50,098 nt of DNA from NCBI RefSeq assembly GCF_918698155.1, contig NZ_CAKKLX010000036.1:1-50098 (forward strand), written 5' to 3'. Below, piece after piece: positions 1 through 8,124 of the stretch (position 1 is its first letter; each line of letters begins with the position of its first letter). A model generated the notes under the pieces. That model did not search any database. It worked only from the letters and a program-made list of their open reading frames with translations, and was not told the origin of the DNA. Origin of the DNA: Roseomonas sp. CECT 9278. Its GTDB lineage: Bacteria; Pseudomonadota; Alphaproteobacteria; Acetobacterales; Acetobacteraceae. Made by a program: the position numbers and the translations under genes.

Positions 1-78
1 GCGCAGCGCCCGGGTGGCGGGCGGCGCGCGCCAGCCCTGCGCCGCGGCCGGCGGGGCGTGGCGCGGCGTGCGGCCGGC

Positions 79-666
79 CTACCAGCGCCGGGCCGGGCCG
101 CAATCCAGGTGGACGAAGCCGTCGCGCCGATATAGCCCGACGCCGCCGATCTGCATGTCCGCCGCCGCCCGCGCGATGCCCATGGATTGCGTGCCCGGCA
201 GGCGCACATCCGCCGCCATGCCCGACATGTGCAGCGACACGCGTGAGACGCGGCGGGACTGGCGCGCCCGCGCGGCGTTGGTCTCGGGCGCGCGGTAGCC
301 GCTGATCACCTCGTAGTATTCATCCGAGCCGACGTGGCGGGCGATGGTGAACAGCACGTCGAACAGGCGGGGGTCCATGGGCGTCGTCTCGTCCATGGAA
401 GGGTCGCGGAACAGCACGTCGAGCCGGCGCAGCGCGTCGCGGTCGTAGCGGCCATCGCGCCAATAGACGCCCGAATAGGATTCGCCGGTCTGCACGCGGC
501 GGATGCGGACGGTGCGGGCCCCCGATGCCACCGCCTGCGCCTGCGCGGCGGCCGGCAGCCCGGCCAGCGCAACGAGGCCACCGAGGCCGGCGCGCAGCAC
601 TTCCCGCCGCTTCGCGACCACGGGATCGCAGCACGGGCAGCACAGCCCGTGGAACATGCGCGCCAT
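79..666 (-). CDS. mepK: MepK/YcbK-like (DUF882, M15A) murein endopeptidase
   Basis: A 195-residue protein with a twin-arginine-type N-terminus (KRREVLRAG followed by a hydrophobic, Ala-rich stretch to about residue 45), so it is probably exported through Tat to the periplasm. The C-terminal half carries the DUF882/peptidase M15A zinc ligands: His146 and Asp153 in HMSGMAADVR, and His186 in FVHLDCG. E. coli MepK (YcbK) of this family cleaves 3-3 (mDap-mDap) peptidoglycan crosslinks. The gene starts 3 bases after the stop of the L,D-transpeptidase gene, the enzyme class that makes those crosslinks, so the two are almost certainly one transcript. The start is the ATG at 666. Family assignment is firm; the 3-3 specificity is inferred from homology and context. 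Confidence 0.88.
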   Translation of the reverse strand: MARMFHGLCCPCCDPVVAKRREVLRAGLGGLVALAGLPAAAQAQAVASGARTVRIRRVQTGESYSGVYWRDGRYDRDALRRLDVLFRDPSMDETTPMDPRLFDVLFTIARHVGSDEYYEVISGYRAPETNAARARQSRRVSRVSLHMSGMAADVRLPGTQSMGIARAAADMQIGGVGLYRRDGFVHLDCGPARRW

Positions 667-669
667 GGG

Positions 670-2223
670 TCAGCGTGCCGCGGCGCCGCGCGCGTTGCCC
701 CCTTCGGCGGAGGCGACGCGTTGCGGGGTCCCGCGGTCCATCGCGCGGGCGTAGTCGGCATCCAGGCCGTAGATGTCGGAGCGCATGATCACTTGGCCTC
801 CCTCCACGATGACGGTCGTGTAGTGCAGCCGCACCGGGACCGAGCGCGCGATCGGCGTGCTCACGGTGGCGCGACTGGCCAGGGTGCGGTCGACCCGCGT
901 CCTGTCCCAGCCCGCTGTGCCCGAGAGCGCCTCGGAAAGCAACTCCATCGGCCGTTCGAGCCGGATGCAGCCGGAGGAGAAGGCGCGCTGCCCGCGGCTG
1001 AACAGATGCCGGTCGGGCGTGTCATGCATGAAGATGGCGTCGCTGTTGGGCATCACGAACTTGATGCGGCCCAGCGCGTTGCGGTCGCCGGCATCCTGCC
1101 GCACGAAATACGGGAAGTGGTTGCGGTTGTAGTTGGCGAAGTCGAGCGTGGTGGCATCGACCGGCACCACCTCCCCGTCGACGCGCTGGAACAGGCGATA
1201 CCCGGCGGCCTGCATGCCGGCGGGGTCGCGGCGGAAGCGCGGCAGCAGGTCCTCGCGCGCATTGCGGTCCGGTGCGCCCCAGGGCGGGTTGAACTGCACC
1301 GCGGTCATGCGGACATCGAGCATCGGCGTCTGCCGGTCGCGCCGGCCGACGATCACCGCCATGTCCTGCACCACGCGCCTGCCATCGAGCAGCTGCAGCC
1401 GGTAGTGCGGGACATTGACCTCGATGCGGCGCTCGGCGCGCGCGGCGGGCTGCGCACGCCGCATGTCGAGCGCGACGCGCAGCTGCGTGATCTTGGTATC
1501 GACCGGCGTGTTCAGCACGTCCCAGGTGATGGCGCCGACGCGGCCATCGGGCTCCAGCCCCTCGCTCGCCTGGTACAGCCGCACGGCGGCGAGCAGGCGG
1601 TCGTCATAGAGCGGGTTGGCCGCGGCCGGGCCTTCCACCAGCCCGGGATCGAGCGCCGCGAGGCGCGCGCGCAGCTGCGGCACGCGCGCCGCATCCATGG
1701 TGCCCGGTTCCAGCGTGCGGCGGGTATCCCCGGTGATGCGCGGCCAGCCGCCGGCGGCGGCGATGGCGCGGTAGCGGGCGAGCTCCGCCTTCAGCGCGCG
1801 GGCATCGGGCGGCAGGTCGGCGGCACGGTCGATGACGGTCGCGGGCTCCGGCGCGGCGGCGAGCTCCGCCACCCAGGCGCCGAGCTGCACCGCGGAGGGA
1901 TCGCGGCGCAGGTCGACGCGCCCGCGCAGCGGGCCGGCGCGGCCCAGCAACAGGTCGGCCAGGGCGGCCTGGGCGGCGCGCAGCGTCTCGGCCCGGTAGC
2001 GCGCCGGGTCGGCGTCGGCGAGGCCGGCGGCGGGCACCTGGTACCAGCGCGGGTCGAGCCCGTCCTCGGCCAGGCGCGAAAGGCGGTCCGCCAGGCGCTG
2101 CACGGCGGCGTCAGAGGCGGCGGCGGTGGCGAGCGCCTGGGCATCCGCGGTGCGTACCAGGCCAGGGGCCGGCAGGGCGAAGGCGGTGACCGCCAGGAGG
2201 GGCAGGGCAAGAAATGCGCGCAT
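670..2223 (-). CDS. ldtD: L,D-transpeptidase, YcbB/LdtD type
   Basis: A 517-residue protein with a Sec-type signal peptide (MRAFLALPLLAVTAFALPAPG). A scaffold region is followed by a peptidoglycan-binding-like helix pair (DDRLLAAVRLYQ...DGRVGAITWDVLN, about residues 215-250). The C-terminal YkuD catalytic domain has His400 (MHDTP) and Cys419 in SSGCIR. YcbB-type enzymes make 3-3 crosslinks in periplasmic peptidoglycan. I chose the ATG at 2223: an upstream in-frame ATG at 2313 would add 30 non-signal residues and overlap the preceding gene. The gene is followed 3 bases later by the MepK-like endopeptidase, so one operon encodes synthesis and cleavage of the same bond. Confidence 0.9.
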   Translation of the reverse strand: MRAFLALPLLAVTAFALPAPGLVRTADAQALATAAASDAAVQRLADRLSRLAEDGLDPRWYQVPAAGLADADPARYRAETLRAAQAALADLLLGRAGPLRGRVDLRRDPSAVQLGAWVAELAAAPEPATVIDRAADLPPDARALKAELARYRAIAAAGGWPRITGDTRRTLEPGTMDAARVPQLRARLAALDPGLVEGPAAANPLYDDRLLAAVRLYQASEGLEPDGRVGAITWDVLNTPVDTKITQLRVALDMRRAQPAARAERRIEVNVPHYRLQLLDGRRVVQDMAVIVGRRDRQTPMLDVRMTAVQFNPPWGAPDRNAREDLLPRFRRDPAGMQAAGYRLFQRVDGEVVPVDATTLDFANYNRNHFPYFVRQDAGDRNALGRIKFVMPNSDAIFMHDTPDRHLFSRGQRAFSSGCIRLERPMELLSEALSGTAGWDRTRVDRTLASRATVSTPIARSVPVRLHYTTVIVEGGQVIMRSDIYGLDADYARAMDRGTPQRVASAEGGNARGAAAR

Positions 2224-2281
2224 GAAAGTGATGTAACGCAGCCCTGCCGGCGCGCCAATGATTGTGTGCGGTGGCGCAGCG

Positions 2282-3652
2282 TTATTGCGGGGGCTGTTGC
2301 GCGGATTCCGCACTCGCAGCCAGTTGCCCGACCGTGATGGGCTTGTAGGGCGCGCGCGGGCGCAGCGGCGCGATGGTCTCGGGCGGCACGCCGCGGACCT
2401 CGGCGATCAGCGCGGCGACGCTGGGCGCGCAGATGCGCCCCTGGCAGGGGCCCATGCCGCAGCGCAGGTAGGCCTTCATCTGGTTCGGGCCGGTGGCGCC
2501 GAGGCGCGCGGCGGCGCGGATGGCGCCGGCGGTGACTTCCTCGCACCGGCAGGCCAGCACGTCGTCGGGCGGTGCCAGCACCGAGGCCGGCGGCGCGTAG
2601 AACGCATCCAGCAAGGGGCGCAGCGCCAGCGCGGCACGGCGCGCGGCCAGTGGCGCGGCGGAGCGCGCGGCGACTCCGGCCGCGTCCAGCGCATCGAGCC
2701 GCCGGGCGGTATCGAGCGCGGCGAGCCGCCCCGCCGCCACCGCGGCCTCCCAGCCGCCGATCCCCGCGCCGTCGCCGGCGATGGCGATGCGGTCATGCGA
2801 TGACGCGCCGAAGCCGTCCGTCACCGGCCGCCAGCAGGCCTGCCCGGCATCCCAGGCGTGATCCACGCCGATCGCGCGCGACACATGGGTCTGCGGGATC
2901 ACGCCCTCGTGCAGCAGCAGCGTGTCGCAGGGGGCGGCGCCGCCATCCCAGGCAATGCGTTCGACGCGGGTGGTGCCCTCGGCGCGCAGGCCGCGCACGG
3001 GTCGCACCACCCGCACGCCGCGGCGGCGCGCCTCGGCCATCAGCGCCAGGCCCTTGGCGAGCAGTCGCCGGCCCGACCACAGGCCGCCCTGCGACAGCGC
3101 CGCGGCAAGGCCGGTGCTGCGCGTCTCGAGCAGCAGCGGGGCCGCGCCCGCGCGCGCCAACTGCACGGCCAACAGCCAGACCAGCGGCCCCTGCCCGGCC
3201 AGCACCGTCCGCCCCGCCGGCACCGCGCCAGTGGTCTTGAGCATGATCTGCGCGGCCCCCGCCGTCATCACGCCAGGCAGCGTCCAGCCGGGGATCGGCA
3301 CCGCGCGTTCCTGCGCGCCGGTCGCAAGCAGCACGCGGCGCGCGCGCGCTTCATCGACGCCCTGCGGGCCGGCCAGCGACAGCAGGCCTTCATCCGGGTC
3401 GAGGTGCCACAGCGTCGTCGCCGGGCGGTATTCGGCGCCGCTGGCCCGGAAGGCGGCGATCAGCGCGAGGCCGGGTGCGATCTCCGGCCCGACCGCGGGA
3501 TCGGGCGCGGCCGCCTCGGCGGCGCGGAACACCTGGCCGCCGGGGGCGGGGTTGTCATCGACCACCAGGACGGACAGGCCGCAGGCGCGCGCCTCGACCG
3601 CCGCCGCCATGCCGGCCGGGCCGGCGCCGATGATCGCCAGGTCATGGATCAC
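2282..3652 (-). CDS. Opine oxidase/hydroxyproline dehydrogenase-type FAD/NAD(P)-binding alpha subunit
   Basis: A 456-residue flavoprotein. The N-terminus has a dinucleotide fold (IIGAGPAGMAA) and a second GxGxxG-like region lies near the middle. The C-terminus holds a BFD-like [2Fe-2S] cysteine set: Cys368 and Cys370 (ACRCEEV), then Cys398, Cys403 and Cys408 (RCGMGPCQGRIC). This is the layout of OoxA/NoxA opine oxidase, HcnB and D-hydroxyproline dehydrogenase alpha subunits. I chose the GTG start at 3652 because it overlaps the stop of the preceding [2Fe-2S] gene by 4 bases (GTGA) and begins directly at the FAD fold; the upstream ATG at 3781 would read through the neighbour. The substrate is probably a secondary amine, opine or D-amino acid, but cannot be read from sequence. 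Confidence 0.85.
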   Translation of the reverse strand: MIHDLAIIGAGPAGMAAAVEARACGLSVLVVDDNPAPGGQVFRAAEAAAPDPAVGPEIAPGLALIAAFRASGAEYRPATTLWHLDPDEGLLSLAGPQGVDEARARRVLLATGAQERAVPIPGWTLPGVMTAGAAQIMLKTTGAVPAGRTVLAGQGPLVWLLAVQLARAGAAPLLLETRSTGLAAALSQGGLWSGRRLLAKGLALMAEARRRGVRVVRPVRGLRAEGTTRVERIAWDGGAAPCDTLLLHEGVIPQTHVSRAIGVDHAWDAGQACWRPVTDGFGASSHDRIAIAGDGAGIGGWEAAVAAGRLAALDTARRLDALDAAGVAARSAAPLAARRAALALRPLLDAFYAPPASVLAPPDDVLACRCEEVTAGAIRAAARLGATGPNQMKAYLRCGMGPCQGRICAPSVAALIAEVRGVPPETIAPLRPRAPYKPITVGQLAASAESAQQPPQ

Positions 3653-3945
3653 GGCCGCGCCGCCCGCGCGCCGTGCTGGCGCGCGATCCGCATGCCGGGC
3701 GCGACCGGCACCATGCAGGCCTGCCGGTTCGCCACGCCGTCGATCTCCGCCAGGCAATCGAAGCACACGCCCATCATGCACAGCGGCAGGCGCGGGCTGC
3801 CGGAGACCGGGGTTTCGCGGATCGCGGGCAGGCCGGCCAGCAGCACGGCAGCGGCGGCCGAGGCGCCCGCGGGGACCAGCACCGGGGTGCCGTCGACCAG
3901 CACCTCGATGGTGGCGGGGCGGGCGTCAGGCCGCGGTCTGAACAT
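3649..3945 (-). CDS. (2Fe-2S)-binding small subunit of opine-type dehydrogenase
   Basis: A 98-residue ferredoxin-like protein with Cys56, Cys61, Cys64 and Cys77 (LCMMGVCFDC...QAC), the plant-type [2Fe-2S] pattern of HcnA/OoxC-like gamma subunits. The N-terminal half is the ubiquitin-like beta-grasp sheet (IEVLVDGTPVLVPAG). It most likely passes electrons between the two FAD subunits encoded on either side. It overlaps the upstream DAO-like gene by 20 bases and the downstream alpha subunit by 4, indicating translational coupling and equal production of the three subunits. Confidence 0.85.
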   Translation of the reverse strand: MFRPRPDARPATIEVLVDGTPVLVPAGASAAAAVLLAGLPAIRETPVSGSPRLPLCMMGVCFDCLAEIDGVANRQACMVPVAPGMRIARQHGARAARP

Positions 3946-5041
3946 CGAAGCGCTTCGCGGTGAAGGGGGCGAGGACGGGATCGAGCGCGCCGGCCGCGAT
4001 CATCGGCGCCAGCAGCCGCGCATGGGCGCCGGCCAGCGTCACGCCGGAATGGCAATTCGCCGTGAAGGCGCCGGGGAAGCGGTCGGACTGGTCGTAGATC
4101 GGCAGGCCGTCCGGCGCCATGACGCGCAGCGCCGACCAGGCGCGCACGATGTTGAGCTCGGCGATCCAGGGGAAGCACAGCGCGGCGCGTTGCGCGATCT
4201 GCGCCATCACCGGCGGCGCCTGGCGGGTGTCGAAGCCGGCCTCCTCCATGCTGTCGCCGAGCATGATGGTGCCCTCGCCGGTCTGGCGGATGGTGGTGGT
4301 GGGCATCGGCAGGATCGTGCCGGCGCGTTCGGTCACCAGGATCTGGCCGCGCTGCGGGCGCACCGGCGTATTGAGGCCGAAGACCGGCGCGAGGTCGGCA
4401 TTGCCGAGCCCCGCCGCCAGCACGATGCGCGGCGCGGTGAAGGCGCCGGCGGCGGTCTCCACGCGGAAATCGTGCGGCGCCGCGCTGCCGCCGGTGACCT
4501 TGGCGTTCGGGATGTAGGCCCCGCCGGCCTCGGTGAAGGCGCGGTGCAGCGCCTGGAGCAAGGCGAGCGGGCTGGCATGGCCATCATAGGGCGTGAAGGA
4601 CGCGCCGACGACCGACGGGCCGAGGCCGGGCAGCATGTCGTCCAGCTCGCCGCGGCGGATCATGCGGTGGTCGAAGCCGTGGTTGCCGGCCTCGGCCTGC
4701 ATCCGCGCCATGCGGGCGGCACGGTCGTCGAACTCGGCCTCGCTGAGGCACAGGTGCACGCCACCGGGCTGCTGCAGGGCGGTGTCGATGCCGGTGCGCG
4801 CCGCGAGGTCGGCGGCAAGGGCGGGCCATTCGCCGGCCGACCCGCGGGTCCATTGCTGGTACCACGGCGCGCCGAAGCCCTTCGACTGCACCCAGACCAG
4901 GCCGAAATTGCCGCGGCTGGCGCGGAAGGCGACGTCGCCCTCATCGAGCAGCACCGTGTCGAGCCCCTGGCCGCGCAGGCCATGCGCGATGGCCGCGCCG
5001 ACCAGGCCGCCGCCGACGACGATGGCGTCGCGGGCGGTCAT
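3926..5041 (-). CDS. FAD-dependent amino-acid/opine dehydrogenase beta subunit (DAO family)
   Basis: A 371-residue DAO-superfamily protein with an N-terminal Rossmann FAD motif (AIVVGGGLVGAAIA) and a C-terminal FAD-contact region (NCHSGVTLAGAHARLLA). Together with the [2Fe-2S] and alpha-subunit genes it forms the gene trio seen for opine oxidases, HcnABC and D-hydroxyproline dehydrogenases. The beta subunit normally carries the substrate site and oxidises a C-N bond to an imine. Its ATG overlaps the stop of the upstream GST gene by 4 bases (ATGA). No transporter adjoins the cluster, so uptake must come from elsewhere. Confidence 0.85.
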   Translation of the reverse strand: MTARDAIVVGGGLVGAAIAHGLRGQGLDTVLLDEGDVAFRASRGNFGLVWVQSKGFGAPWYQQWTRGSAGEWPALAADLAARTGIDTALQQPGGVHLCLSEAEFDDRAARMARMQAEAGNHGFDHRMIRRGELDDMLPGLGPSVVGASFTPYDGHASPLALLQALHRAFTEAGGAYIPNAKVTGGSAAPHDFRVETAAGAFTAPRIVLAAGLGNADLAPVFGLNTPVRPQRGQILVTERAGTILPMPTTTIRQTGEGTIMLGDSMEEAGFDTRQAPPVMAQIAQRAALCFPWIAELNIVRAWSALRVMAPDGLPIYDQSDRFPGAFTANCHSGVTLAGAHARLLAPMIAAGALDPVLAPFTAKRFDVQTAA

Positions 5042-5643
5042 CGGCGTGGCAGCGTGACGATGCCCGGCAGCGCGGCCAGGCGCGCCACCCAGGCCTGCAC
5101 GCCAGGCCAGCGCGCCAGGTCGAAGCCGCCCTCATGCGCCACATGCGTATAGGCGAACAGCGCCAGGTCGGCGACGGTCGGCCCCGCATCGGTCAGCCAG
5201 TCATGCGATGCGAGGCGGTGTTCCATCGCATCCAGCGCGCGCGCCCCGCCCTCGTCGCAGCGCGCCAGGCGCTCGGCGTTCTGCGCGGCGGTGCCCTGGT
5301 AGGCGCGGATGTTGCGCGCCACGGCGATGAAGGGCTCGTGGCTGTATTGTTCGAAGAACAGCCATTCCATCACGCGGGTGCGCGGCAGGCCGGGGGCGGG
5401 CAGCCAGGGCGTGCCTTCCGCGACATGCAGCAGGATGGCGTTGGATTCCACCAGCACCGTGCCGTCGTCCAGCTCGAGCACCGGCACCTTGCCGAAGGGG
5501 TTGCGCGCCAGGAATTCGGGCGTGCGCGTCTCGCCGCCATTGGTGTCGACCTCGACCCAGCGGAAGGGCGTGCCGGTGAGGCGCAGGATCTGCGCGACCT
5601 TCCAGCAATTGCCGGAGGGCGCCATGCCATGGACGGTTGCCAT
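5038..5643 (-). CDS. Glutathione S-transferase family protein
   Basis: A 201-residue protein with a thioredoxin-like N-terminal domain (SGNCWKVAQILRLTGTPF, then VPVLELDDGTVLVESNAI, the cis-Pro and GSH gamma-glutamyl-binding ESxAI motif). An all-helical C-terminal domain includes the N-capping-box region (WLTDAGPTVADLALF). I chose the ATG at 5643; the longer frame to 5835 reads antisense into the neighbouring aminotransferase. It leads a coupled four-gene operon with the opine-type dehydrogenase subunits. It may conjugate or isomerise a reactive product of that oxidation, or detoxify electrophiles; the sequence does not say which. Confidence 0.85.
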   Translation of the reverse strand: MATVHGMAPSGNCWKVAQILRLTGTPFRWVEVDTNGGETRTPEFLARNPFGKVPVLELDDGTVLVESNAILLHVAEGTPWLPAPGLPRTRVMEWLFFEQYSHEPFIAVARNIRAYQGTAAQNAERLARCDEGGARALDAMEHRLASHDWLTDAGPTVADLALFAYTHVAHEGGFDLARWPGVQAWVARLAALPGIVTLPRR

Positions 5644-5747
5644 GGCGCGAAGGGTAGCCGCGCCGGGCGCCGCCGCAAGCCCGTTTCGGGTTGACGCCCC
5701 GATGCCCCGGCGCGAGCCTTCGCCCACCCCGCCGGAGCCAGACGCCC

Positions 5748-7085
5748 ATGAGCCCCCTCGACGCCCCGCGCGACCCGCGCAATTCCGACCTCGAGGCCGC
5801 GTTGATCGAGGCGCGCGAGGCGTATTCGAACGCACGCCCGAAAAGTGCCGCGATCCACGCCAAGGCGCGCGAGGTGATGCCCGGCGGGAACACCCGCACC
5901 GTGCTGTTCTACACCCCCTTCCCCACCGCCATGGTGCGCGGCGAGGGCGCGCGGGTGTTCGATGCGGACGGGCGCGAGTATGTCGATTTCTGCGGCGAAT
6001 ACACCGCGGGTCTGTTCGGGCATTCCGAGACGCGCATCCTCGATGCCGTGAAGGCGGCGATGGACCGCGGCATCAACCTGGCCGCGGTGGGCGAGAACGA
6101 AGGGAAGCTCGCGGCGCTGATCTGCGGGCGCTTCCCGTCCGTGCAGCAGCTGCGCTTCACCAATTCCGGCACCGAGGCGAACATCATGGCGCTGGCCGGC
6201 GCGCGCGGCTTCACCGGGCGCACCGATGTGCTGGTCTTCCGCGGCGGCTACCATGGCGGTGTCTTCACCTTCCCGGTCGGCGTGCCGGTCAGCCCGGTCA
6301 ACCTGCCCATCCCGATGCGCTTCGCCGACTACAACGACCCGGCGGGCGCCGCGGCCGCGATCCGCGAGGCCGGCGCCGCGCTGGCCGCGGTGATCGTGGA
6401 ACCGATGCAGGGTTCGGGCGGCTGCATCCCGGCGACGCGCGAATTCCTCGCCGCGCTGCGCGAGGCCACGACCGAGACCGGCGCGCTGCTGGTCTTCGAC
6501 GAGGTGATGACCAGCCGCCACGGCTTCGGCGGGCTGCAGCAGCGCATGGGCATCACGCCGGACATGACCACCTTCGGGAAATACATGGCGGGCGGGATGT
6601 CCTTCGGCGCCTTCGGCGGCCGCGCCGACATCATGGCGGTGTTCGACGGCCACCGGCCGGGCGCGATGCCCCATGCCGGCACCTTCAACAACAACGTGCT
6701 GTCGATGGCGGCCGGCTGCGTCGCGATGGGCGAGATCTTCGACGCCGCCGCCGCCGAGGCGCTGTTCGCGCGCGGCGAGGCGCTGCGCGAGGCCTGCAAC
6801 GCCGCCTGCGCGAAGCATGGCGTGGCGATGCATTTCACCGGCGTGGGGTCGATGATGAGCCCGCACTTCCGCCCCGGCCCGATCACCGCCGCCTACGAGG
6901 CCAGCGCCGCCGAGGAGCAGATGCGCGAACTGTTCTTCTTCGACCTGCTGGCGGGCGGCATCTACCTGGCGCGGCGCGGCATGTCGGCGCTGATGCTGCC
7001 GGTGACGGATGCCGATTGCGCACGCTTCGTGGCCGCCGTCGATGAATTCTGCGCGGCGCGCAGGCCGGTGCTCACGCCGGCCTGA
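5748..7085 (+). CDS. Class III aminotransferase (glutamate-1-semialdehyde aminomutase-like)
   Basis: A 445-residue PLP enzyme. Visible landmarks are FTNSGTEANIMAL (phosphate-binding region), Asp251 in FDEVM (pyridine nitrogen contact) and Lys278 in FGKYMAGG (Schiff-base lysine). The closest general fold is the HemL-like branch of class III aminotransferases. A single gene beside catabolic genes and an Asn/Ala-rich N-terminus differ from housekeeping HemL, so I call it by family only. The ATG at 5748 is chosen because CGGAG lies about 12 bases upstream. It diverges from the GST operon across 104 bases and is followed by a strong hairpin. Confidence 0.85.
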   Translation: MSPLDAPRDPRNSDLEAALIEAREAYSNARPKSAAIHAKAREVMPGGNTRTVLFYTPFPTAMVRGEGARVFDADGREYVDFCGEYTAGLFGHSETRILDAVKAAMDRGINLAAVGENEGKLAALICGRFPSVQQLRFTNSGTEANIMALAGARGFTGRTDVLVFRGGYHGGVFTFPVGVPVSPVNLPIPMRFADYNDPAGAAAAIREAGAALAAVIVEPMQGSGGCIPATREFLAALREATTETGALLVFDEVMTSRHGFGGLQQRMGITPDMTTFGKYMAGGMSFGAFGGRADIMAVFDGHRPGAMPHAGTFNNNVLSMAAGCVAMGEIFDAAAAEALFARGEALREACNAACAKHGVAMHFTGVGSMMSPHFRPGPITAAYEASAAEEQMRELFFFDLLAGGIYLARRGMSALMLPVTDADCARFVAAVDEFCAARRPVLTPA

Positions 7086-7108
7086 CCCGGCGCGGCGGCG
7101 GTCACCGG

Positions 7109-7137
7109 CGGCCGGCAGGCATGCGTGCCGCCGGCCG
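7109..7137. terminator. Strong hairpin between convergent genes
   Basis: An inverted repeat: 8 bp (CGGCCGGC against GCCGGCCG), a bulged A, then 4 bp (GGCA/TGCC) and a TGCG loop. It lies 24 bases after the aminotransferase stop and 87 bases after the stop of the convergent transglutaminase gene. There is no T-tract, so if it terminates transcription it would do so as a bidirectional, non-canonical or Rho-assisted structure. Confidence 0.45.
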
Positions 7138-7223
7138 GGCGGCTCCCCTCCGGATGGGCTCAGCCGGTCGGATGGAGATGACCCGACAGCAGGCAGCAGG
7201 ACGCGGTGCTGCGCGCCGGGACG

Positions 7224-8033
7224 CTACGCCGTCACCTCGTCGGTGAACACGCTGAAGCCGGCCAGCGTGCAGGGGCCGAAGGTCGTGGCGATCGCCACGT
7301 CGGTCGCGTCGCGCCCGCGCGCCATCAGGATGCGCCCGATGCGCGGCTGGTTGTTGCGCGCATCGAAGGTGTGCCAGCGATCGTCGAGGAACACCTCGAA
7401 CCAGGCGGCGAAATCCATCGGGCCGTAGGGCGGCGGCATGCCGATGTCGCCCAGGTAGCCGGTGCAGTAGCGCGCCGGGATGTTGACGCAGCGGCACAGC
7501 GCGATCGCCAGGTGCGCGTAGTCGCGGCACACGCCGCGCCGTTCCGCGAAGGCCTCGGATGCCGTGCGTGTGGCGCGGGCGTGCTCGTAGCCGAAGGCGA
7601 TGTGGTTGTGCACGTAGTCGCAGATCGCCTGCACGCGGTCCCAGCCGGCGGGCCTCTGGCCGAACAGCGACCAGGCGACATCCGACAGGCGATCGGTGTC
7701 GCAGTACCGGCTGCCGAGCAGGTAGATCAGCATCTCGTGCGGCAGGTCCTCGATCGCGCGCTGCCAGGCGGCGCGCTCCACCGGGTCGGGCAGCCCGCTG
7801 TCCTCGACCAGCAGTCGCGTCTCGATGGTCAGCCGTCCCGGCGGGGCGACGATGCGCGTGCAGGCATTGCCGAAGCTGTCGATGTAAGGCGTGGCCGGGA
7901 TGGGCGGGTCGAAGCCGATATGGTGCGGGCCCACCAGGTCCGCGGCGCGGGATGGATGTGGCGTGACCATGAGCAGCATCGGCGTCGGTTGCGGGCAGTC
8001 ATAGGCGATCTGGCAGCCGGCGCTGATCTGCAT
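7224..8033 (-). CDS. Transglutaminase-like protein with altered catalytic triad
   Basis: A 269-residue protein with the transglutaminase/protease core: Cys169 in RGVCRDYAHL and Asp224 in TFDARNN. At the usual His position the motif reads FAAWFEV, so Ala209 stands where HAW is normal. An N-terminal beta region (about residues 1-95) precedes the core. Such bacterial cysteine-protease-like proteins often act in peptide or pilin turnover, but the natural substrate is unknown. I chose the ATG at 8033 because AAGGA lies a short distance upstream; the longer frame has no such site. It follows the second transglutaminase-like gene by 91 bases on the same strand. Confidence 0.8.
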   Translation of the reverse strand: MQISAGCQIAYDCPQPTPMLLMVTPHPSRAADLVGPHHIGFDPPIPATPYIDSFGNACTRIVAPPGRLTIETRLLVEDSGLPDPVERAAWQRAIEDLPHEMLIYLLGSRYCDTDRLSDVAWSLFGQRPAGWDRVQAICDYVHNHIAFGYEHARATRTASEAFAERRGVCRDYAHLAIALCRCVNIPARYCTGYLGDIGMPPPYGPMDFAAWFEVFLDDRWHTFDARNNQPRIGRILMARGRDATDVAIATTFGPCTLAGFSVFTDEVTA

Positions 8034-8124
8034 GGAGACATCCTTGTTGAGGCGGTGCGACGCATCGCCCGGCGGTTCGTGATGCATGACGCAGGCGGGC
8101 CATGCAGGTTTCACGCCGGAGGGG

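Noticed and set aside
1..78. A gene fragment at the left edge
   Set aside because: Only 78 bases of very GC-rich sequence with no start, domain or ribosome-binding site; too little to call.
334..2337. A 667-codon open frame on the plus strand opposite ldtD and mepK
   Set aside because: It has no domain, an Arg/His/Gly-rich shadow composition and no plausible ribosome-binding site. The minus strand holds two clear families. Long antisense frames are expected at this GC content.
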